From the NCBI RefSeq assembly GCF_030936135.1, contig NC_082619.1, positions 1,367,208 to 1,431,207 of the forward strand: a stretch of DNA of 64,000 bases, in the 5' to 3' direction. The position numbers and the translations under genes are program-made. Below, one piece after another: positions 56,801 to 64,000 of this stretch. How positions within the stretch are numbered: the first letter of the stretch is position 1; every line of letters begins with the position of its first letter. Source of the stretch: Gavia stellata. Its lineage: Eukaryota > Chordata > Aves > Gaviiformes > Gaviidae. The notes under the pieces were generated by a model. The model worked only from the letters and a program-made list of their open reading frames with translations, searched no databases and had not been told where the DNA came from.

Positions 56801-59800
56801 TTGGCGGTGTCCTTGCTGGAAAAACAAACACAGCATTCTGGAGTGCAAATGAGCCCAGCTCTCCTCCAAGGAAGCATATGCTTTGCAAAGTGCCACAGGT
56901 TTTTTGGGTTGTTTCAAGCTGGCCCACCCTCTCTTTCATGAAGCTGAAATAAAGTGAGAAGAGCAAACGTTGCAAAGGCTTTGCCATTTTCCCCGCTTGC
57001 GCCTTCAGACCGCAGTGCTCAAGGCATGAAGGCGCCGCTCCCTGCCCTCCGGTCACGCTGAATCCAGCTGCGCCTTTGCACAAAGGCAGCGGAAAAACAA
57101 CGGCTGCTCGAGGAGCGACGGGGCCCCGTGCCCGGCACGGCCCACTCCTCGCCTGCGCTGTGCCGCTGGGCAGAAATCTCCCCAGTTTCCCCCTGTTAGT
57201 GACACAAAGTTTGCAGTCACCAAACCGAGCGGCCCCGCGCCCGTACGAACCCCGGGGAACGGGCAGCGCGGTGCGCTTCGTGTGCCACTTGAATCAAAAT
57301 GGGGGGGGGTTCCCTGTTAAAACTACAGATCTGCCTTAATACGGAGAGAGGCAGAGCGGCAGAGGAAGCGGGGCAGCAGTGCCCACAGCTCTCCGTCCCT
57401 CTCCCTTCGACCCAGTCTGCAGTTTTAAGAGGGAAAACCACATACTCACCCCCCATCCCCATGGCTGCGAGAGCCGGTGCGGGGAGGAAGAGATGAGGCA
57501 TTTGGGAGAGGCTCCCGGGTGGAGGCGGCAGCGACGCAGACCGAGGCAGTCCGTGGCGTTGGCTCTTCGGGGGCTTACTGGTTCTTCCACTGAACCCTCT
57601 CTGGTAGGATGGGGATGAGACCCGGCTGAGGGACTAACCCTGTGCCACAGAGGCAGCCAGGGCTGGACCCGCCCCGTGGTGAGGGTTTGCAGGCGGTACC
57701 CACACAGCCGCCCTCGCCCCGGCACCCCAGCAGGGCCGTCTGCCCAGGGATGCCCTTCTTCTGCCCACTGATCAGCTCTCCGTAGCGCGGCACATCATGC
57801 CAGAGCAAGGCAGGTAAATTTGTAGCGGCGTTGAATCTTGAAGTCCCCTTTTCCCTTTCATTGCTTTACAAGGATCAGCCCTGCCAAGTCTCAGCCGTCA
57901 CAGCGTAACGCTGGGCAGTCTCCTCCTTCCGTCAGGAGTCCTCAGGGCATCTCCCAAAGATCAGACCTACTTAAAAATCTCTAGTTTCTGTGCAAAGCCC
58001 CCAAGACAGTGACAGCAGCGCTCGGTCGCCTGGAGCATTCAAGAGTGCGCGTGTGTGAATGGACATTTCCAGCTACGCATAGACGTGCTCTTCTGCCATT
58101 TCACGTCAGCATCAATCTGGCTATTAACGTGCCTGTTGCTGTGCCTTGTGCTCCTAAATGAGAGAGAAGGAGGGATTTCCAGCCCTTCTGATACCAACGG
58201 CACTTCCCAAATCTGGTGCCGATTGAAAGGCTGACCGGATAGAAGGCCCAGTTTGGGGTGTCTCCCCAAAGCAGAGGATATTAAAAGGAAACCCTCTCCG
58301 GGAGCCCCAGGAACCCAAACTTCAGCCCCGCTTCTGCTGAAAGAGACTCACACGTAGACCCGCACGGACCAGCCCTGACTGGGTCGATGCTTGCAAGAAC
58401 ACACAAACACAGGGGATCGCTGAACACAGCTAAGCGAGGCTCTGAGCGCGCCCCGGGCTGCATCCCTCACCTGTACTCGGCATTAAACTTGCCTCCTGCA
58501 GGGCTTCTTCCAGCTTCTGGCAACTGGCCCTAACACATCGAGGGGCCTTAGCCAAAGCCACCTGGCCACATCTGGCTCAGGCGCAGTCCCCGGCCCACCC
58601 CGATGACACACGTTTCCCCAGACAAGCGCTGGCAGGCACGAAACAGCGAGGCTAGCCCTTCATTTGAGGCAAACCTCCAGCACAAGGACTGCCGAGCTAA
58701 TGGCCGCCCGGCAGCGCCGGCTGCGGGAGAGCAGGCAGAGAACCCAGCCCTCGGCTCCGGGGAAGCAGTAAACACCACCACCACCACCGCCTGCCAGGCA
58801 TCTGCTGCTCCTGTTCTCTCCTCGTTTGCCCAACCAATAATCGGGTGCTATAAACCTAAACAGTGCACCTGCCTGAACTGTCCTGCCCTCCGCCACAGCC
58901 AGCGCTCCCCAGCCCTCGCCGCACGCTGGCTGAACCCCGGCTCTGCGCGCGGAGCGGGGCGCGGCCGGGCATCAGCGCAACAGGGCTCAAACAGGTCCGT
59001 CAAAGCAGAGGTTACCCGGCAGGCCCTGCTGGCGAGAGAAATCCAGATCAGCAGAAAACACTGAAATAGCAGCGTAAGAGAAGCTGTTTCGAGCTCCCAT
59101 GTGTCCTGGGGTACCACAACGCTGCCATGCTCAGCAGAGCAGCGAAGAGCAGACATTTTCTCCTTTCTCTCCTCTGCTGTTGCCATCAGCCACGACCGCC
59201 GCCAAGCACGAAGCAAACACAAGTCCCCACCAGGCACGGCTGCCGTCCCTTCCAGCGCCGCTGCGGCTGCACACCGCGAGGAGGGAGGGCCAGGCGGCAC
59301 AGCCCCTTGGCAGGAGGCCTCTGCGCTGCCCGCTGAGAGCAGTGCCTTCCCCGTGCTCGGGCAGTGCGGACACGCAACAGCCGTGGAGCTCGACGGCTTC
59401 TGTACGCTTCGCAAACACACAAAGAGCCCGAAAGGCAAACGCAGGGGAAGGACCAGGCACAAAGCTGCCAGTTCGCTGTGCCGGGGAGTTGTCCTCAACA
59501 CCAAAGCCTAAACTCCTGGCGAAAGCGTGACTCTCCGCGATGTGTTGGCTGAAGGGAGAAGATTCAAGCAGGCAGCTAAAATGCCCAGGGGAGCGTGAAA
59601 CGCGAGCCTGAGGAGAGGAAGGTGCCGCCAGCCCCACACCCGAGGGCACGGGGTGTTCTCCGGCAGGCCGGGGAGCACGCTCTAACAGGTGGCCCGGCAC
59701 TTCATGCTGGCGGCTTTCCCTCGCGCACTCCCAGTCACTCCGCCTTGGAACGACGCTCCTGCTGCGCGCGGGCAGGGACTCCCCAGGCTTGTCTTCATTT

Positions 59801-60199
59801 CAAACTGGGAGTGAAACCACCCAGGGGGACTAAAAATCCCAACGGTACCCAAGAGCACCTCGGAGCTCGGCGGGCTTGCTGAAACGGGTGCTGGGGACTG
59901 CTTCGAGTCCTTATCCACAGGCAGCTTTTCCCCAGAGACTGCTCTTTCCTGCTGCAGAGCTCACTCACATCCACACAAACCACCTGTCACTTTCCCTCCC
60001 ACAGAAATACTCCTGCAAGATCCGAGTTCCACCACATGGACTCGGGTAGCTGTTTCTCCAGGAAACATTAATTACGCACCCCGAGAGACGCGCTCTTCCT
60101 TTCCTCCGTACGCCTTCCCGGGATAAAGCACTCGGCTGTTTACGTACGGCTGGGGTGTTACTAAAATATTTAACAACAGAAGGAAGAATGCTGCCAGAC
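53802..60199 (-). other. FXYD6: probable FXYD6 5' intron
   Basis: No coding exon of a known gene is recognised between the acceptor-like site at about 53801 and the CpG island at 60.2 kb. Notable contents are a TATATAT word at 54372-54378, an AT-rich block at about 55750-56070 with TAAT-type words, an imperfect hairpin at 57301-57455, and a short ACC triplet repeat near 58772-58788. If FXYD6 starts in the CpG island this is its first intron. Confidence 0.45.
57301..57455. repeat. imperfect inverted repeat, about 155 bases
   Basis: Bases 57310-57329 and 57416-57435 are complementary at 18 of 20 positions. Inside them 57341-57348 pairs perfectly with 57389-57396. Outside, the G-run 57301-57309 can pair with the C-run 57449-57454. 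The fold is a long hairpin with internal loops. I recognise no transposon family in it. Confidence 0.6.
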
Positions 60200-61350
60200 A
60201 CTCGGCGAGGAGGGCTACCTCCCCGCTCCCGGGCACCGGAGAGCCCAGCCGGCCCGGGGGAGGCAGGGCGTGCCCGGGACCCCCGCGGTGGGCTGCGCTG
60301 GGGCCGGCGGGTCCGCGGGGCATCCTTCCCAGCACGGGGGGCTGGTAACCAGGCAACGGCGGGACGAGCGGAACCGTGGTACCCGGCGTTGCCATGGCAG
60401 CCGCCAGGGCCGGGGATGCGGGCGGCGCAGGGCGATGCCCCGGGGCACGGTCCGGCCCGGGCACCGCGGGGCGGGGGCCGCGCCGAGCCCCGGCGGCGGC
60501 CCCCCCGGCAGAACCGGGCTGCGGGACGCCGGGGCACGCAGCCCCGAGCCGAGCACCCCCGCGCCGGGCGCGCCGCGGCAGGACACCCGAGGGCGGGCGG
60601 GCAGCCCCCTCCCCAGCCCGCCCCGCCGGGGGCACCGCGTCGGCCGGACCCACCTGAGCTCGCCGGGCCGGGCGGGAGCGGAGCGGAGCGGAGCGGAGCG
60701 TGCTGTCGCGCCCCGCTGCTCCGGGCGGCGCCGGGCGGGAGCGGAGCGGCGTGTGCGCCGAGCGGGGCTGCCGCACAAAGGGGAGCGGGGCGGGCGGGGC
60801 GGCGGCGGCGCTGGGAGCGCGGGGGGCGCGGCGAGCCCGGCCCCGCCCGCGGCGGGGGGGCGACGCCCGGGCCGAGGGGCGGGCGCAGGCGGCGCGGCCG
60901 AAGGCTGCCCGGGGGAGCGCTCCCGGGGGCCGGGGCGGGCTGGCAGCGGGGGGGCCCCGGCCCCGCTCAGGCGGCGCCGCCCCGGGGGCGCCGCGGTCCC
61001 CCGGCGAGGCAGGCGGGGCGCGGGGCGCGGCGGCGGGGGGAGCGCTCCGTCTGCCCCCGCCGCGCGGCCGGTGCGGAGCCGGCGGGGGAAGCGGGGAGCG
61101 CGCGGGAGGCGGCCGGAGCGGCGGCCGCCGGCGAAGACCCGCGCAGAGGCGCTTCTCCCGCCCGCCGCCGCCCGAGAGCGGACGGGCGTAGCCGGGAGAG
61201 GGGCCCCGGGCCTCCGGCGCCTTGCTCGGGCGGGCGGCGGGGCCGGCCGGGTCGGGGCAGCCGGGGAGGCGGCGGCAGGGAGGCGGCCCCCCCCGCCTGG
61301 CTCCGCCGAGGCAGCATCGGGTCTGGTTTCGGGCGCGCTCGGGCCCTGCT
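60200..61350 (-). promoter_or_regulatory. FXYD6: CpG island, candidate FXYD6 promoter and first exon
   Basis: A very CG-rich block upstream of FXYD6 on its strand. A consensus donor, CTCAG followed by GTGGGT, lies at 60654/60653 on the minus strand, preceded by CGCTC pentamer repeats and GC boxes. It could end a non-coding first exon that splices to the acceptor at about 53801. Two RFX X-box-like motifs lie at 60345-60357 and 60388-60401. The long open frames on both strands are compositional. Assignment to FXYD6 rests on position and strand only. Confidence 0.5.
60676..60700 (+). repeat. GGAGC pentamer microsatellite, about five units
   Basis: Tandem GGAGC units in the CpG island just upstream (in minus-strand terms) of the candidate FXYD6 first-exon donor. 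Confidence 0.8.
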
Positions 61351-64000
61351 GCCTGCCTTGACTGCCCCGGTCCTGCCAGCATCGAGCAGCGGCAGAAAAC
61401 CGGAGGTTTTACCCAGAGCAGCTCAGAAACCAGCAGGTTCTTCAGCCGGTCGGGGCAGAATGCTGTCTAACAGGAGGAGAAGGGCTGGGCCCACTGCTGC
61501 TGCGAGCGAACGCCCTGTTGCCGAGCTTTGTGGCAGCCGACCAGTTTATTCCCATTGCCCAGCTGGGCGCGCTGGGAGGAGCAAGGTCCAGGAGGGAGAT
61601 CCATGTTTTGTACAGTGCGGCACAGGTCCCGGAGGGAACGCCTGTGCCTGGCGAGATGCTCGTGGCCAAGGAGCAGCCCGGTGGCAGCCACAGCGGGGAG
61701 GGACGCTTTGGTCCCGGCTGTGCTCGGAGCCACCAAGGTGCCTGCGAGCTCTGGCCAGGGCCACCGCCCCGTGCTGCGGGCATCTGCAGCAGGAGGGCAG
61801 GGGGCCAGGGCCTGCCCTGAGCTCCTGAGAGCCATGCAAAGCACAGCACCAAAACTGCTCCCTGGCAGCCACGCAAACCCGGAGCATCCCGCAGGCCGGG
61901 CACAGTGCCAGATGGGCAACAGGGTGCCGGGAGCACTGCTGGGCAGTAGGCGACTGCCGAGGGCTGTGGCACCGCTCCCTTCCCGGCCAGGCGGGCACAC
62001 CCCTGTCTGCCTGGCTCCTGCTGCTGCCCTGGAGAGCCATTTCGTCTCAAAAAAACACCTCAGCAATGCTGTCACCACTGAGCTGGTTCATCCCCTAATA
62101 ACTCAAATGCATCTTAGATGATAGAAATCAGCCTCACAGACAATAATGGCGCATGGTCCCTTGTACATTCATTTCCCGGTTTCCAGTAAAATATAAAAAG
62201 AAAATAAACCAGCACTGGCATTTCAAGGCAATTACTCAGAAGGGTCAAGAGATACAGACCAACACGGAGGAGCTGGACAACGTCAAGTCTCTTTAATGCG
62301 TAGGGATAACGTGATAAGGCTGTCAGTTACCCTGCAGTGAGGGAGGCAGGGATCAAGCAGTTATAATCAAGTTTCGGGCTTCTCTGACCTTACTTGGTCC
62401 TCAGCTGTTACTATCCGCTGCACACAGTACCGTAGTCTGATGCCAGGATCGTACCTGGGGGACTGCAGCGAGCACGGTGGGTCTCTGCCGTGGCACAGCC
62501 ACAGAGCCCCCGCGCAGGCAGTGCCCGGGACGCGCGGCTGGCAGCGGTGGGATGTGCTATGTGCTCTCCTTCCGTTAGCTGTTTCTTTACAAAGCTGCAA
62601 GGTGCTGCCCAAAGCGAGTAGAATCTCAAAAATTGACACCATAGCCTTTTTTCTGTAGGAACTCGGGTAAAAGAGAGGCCCCGCTGTGAAGGTAGGAAGC
62701 GAAGGGACGGCTGCGCTACTCCCACGGAGGGAAAGCGGCTCCGGCAGTCGCTAATGGCAAATGTCTGCTCCGCAGAGCCACGCTGCTGGAGGGAACCATA
62801 GCGAGCAACCGTTTATTTTCCAGTGAAATTAGGCCAAACCTTTGGCTGGAGCGAAGCGGGCTAGCAGCACGGAGGCCAGGCGGGTGATGGCGATTTGTGC
62901 TAAGGAAGGGGCTGGGCCGATCTCCTCACGCTATTTGAGTCAATAGGAGCATTGCCAGCAGCTTCAACCAGGGCGTGAGTTCATCCCCGCCTGTGTCCTC
63001 TTACATTGGAGCGGGCGGCTCCTCCCCACGCTCCCGGGGCAGCGGGGCCTGGCAGGGAGTAAGGAAAAGAGCCGCTTGCCCTCCAGAAATTTCCCCTCCA
63101 GAACTTTTGCCACCAATTTTAAGGCCTTTCCCTTCTCTGTAATGCCAATTACAGACGTTTGCAAACTGCCCGTTTGTGGCAATGCAGCCCTCGGCATGGT
63201 GAGGGGCATGGGCGAACCGAGTAGGGACAAGAGTTGTGCCTGGCCACACGGCTGCGTTGAACCCAGTAACATCGCCTTGCATCAGGCCTAAGTCATTCCT
63301 TGTGCTCTGCATTCCCCCCGGGAGCGAACAACGAAGCAGCAGGCAGTGCCGGGGCTGCTGAGGAGCGTCTTCGCTAGTCGAGCGTGGCCAGCGCGGGTAT
63401 TGCACAAGCTGAAGTTCAGCGACTCCCTGCCAAGTGATGATGTTAGCAGCTGCGGAAGGGAACCAATCCGAAACCATGGGAAAAACATTTTTGGAGAGAA
63501 ACATCATCGCTGAAACCATATAAACAAATCACTTTTGACACAACTGAGCAAAGAGCTATAAAAGGAGAGCTTGGGAAAAACAGCACTAATGGGCGGTAAT
63601 TCACATGGTGCCCGCCAGACTGTATTTTTGTGATTTGTATTCCTTGGGGATGCTGGCCTATGATTTCCAAAGCACAGAGGAATATGGAAACAGCCCGGCC
63701 AGATGTGGGGCCACGCTCGGCGCCCCTTGGCTCGGCAGATGCTCCGGTACAGGACGCAGCCGAGCGAGCGGGGGACAGCCTGCCTGCCGCGGGCGTGGGC
63801 CCGCCGTGGGCTGTTTCCCTGCCGACGGGACTGGACGGGAATGCGCAGGAGGGACAGCAGCACTGCGGCTGGGAGCTGCTGGAAAGACAACAGCAAAATG
63901 AACGGGATTAACCCCAACCCCAGCGTTCCGGCTGGCACCCACTGCAGCCGTGCTCCTCCGGGCACTACAGACAGCAGGACCTTGTCGCTCGAATGCTCCA
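61351..64000. other. intergenic flank right of the CpG island
   Basis: No gene recognised. AT-rich patches lie at about 62060-62340 and 63430-63640. The second contains a plus-strand consensus TATA word, CTATAAAAGG, at 63556-63565. In human the next gene beyond FXYD6 is TMPRSS13; none of it is visible here. Confidence 0.55.

Noticed and set aside
60072-61828. 557-codon plus-strand and 436-codon minus-strand open frames
   Set aside because: Overlapping antisense low-complexity frames in a CpG island; no domain, no family resemblance.
63605-63901. 98-codon plus-strand frame just after the TATA word
   Set aside because: No homology recognised, weak start context and GC-driven 3' half. Not called as a gene.
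1-64000. tRNA, rRNA, CRISPR array, bacterial operon features
   Set aside because: Nothing of these kinds seen; the intron-bearing genes and CR1 element show this is vertebrate nuclear DNA.

Overview
This window is vertebrate, most likely avian, nuclear DNA. It is GC-rich and intron-rich with three CpG-island-like blocks. The only interspersed repeat I recognise is a 5'-truncated CR1 LINE, the characteristic sauropsid/bird element. The gene order DSCAML1 - FXYD2 - FXYD6, all on the minus strand, is the order found on human 11q23. In chicken that segment corresponds to GC-rich microchromosome 24, which fits the base composition. The species cannot be named from the sequence.

Layout, left to right; all recognised genes read right to left. 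Bases 1-26226 are the near part of DSCAML1 intron 3, with no recognisable coding sequence, one CR1 fragment and several AT-rich islands that look like conserved non-coding elements. DSCAML1 exon 3 (26227-26373), exon 2 (30185-30502) and exon 1 (38683-38725) follow; exon 1 lies in a CpG island at about 38.0-39.25 kb. Bases 39.25-46.3 kb are intergenic. This stretch holds a second, orphan CpG island (about 41.6-43.25 kb) with long G-runs, a G-quadruplex motif and a CTCF-like site. FXYD2 occupies about 46.3-48.9 kb as five short coding exons. FXYD6 coding exons lie at 52640-53795, with a long 3'UTR reaching down to about 50.1 kb. A third CpG island at about 60.2-61.35 kb is the best candidate for the FXYD6 promoter and non-coding first exon. 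From there to 64 kb I see no gene.

I assembled three proteins exon by exon from GT/AG junctions whose reading phases agree. DSCAML1 gives the first 169 residues: signal peptide, first Ig domain and the start of the second. FXYD2 is complete at 60 aa and FXYD6 is complete at 95 aa. FXYD2 and FXYD6 are small single-pass regulators of Na,K-ATPase; they are neighbours with the same intron phases around the transmembrane exon, a classic tandem paralogue pair. DSCAML1 is a neuronal homophilic adhesion receptor and is functionally unrelated to them.

The most noteworthy observations are these: an HNF1-like site and TATA-like box directly upstream of FXYD2; phase-compatible exons that would allow a FXYD6-FXYD2 read-through; a non-canonical FXYD motif (Arg for Pro) in FXYD2; two RFX X-box motifs in the FXYD6-side CpG island; the orphan CpG island with a CTCF-like site between DSCAML1 and FXYD2; and several strong palindromes or hairpins in non-coding DNA. 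I did not find a wholly new gene system. Motif calls are by eye and are hypotheses.
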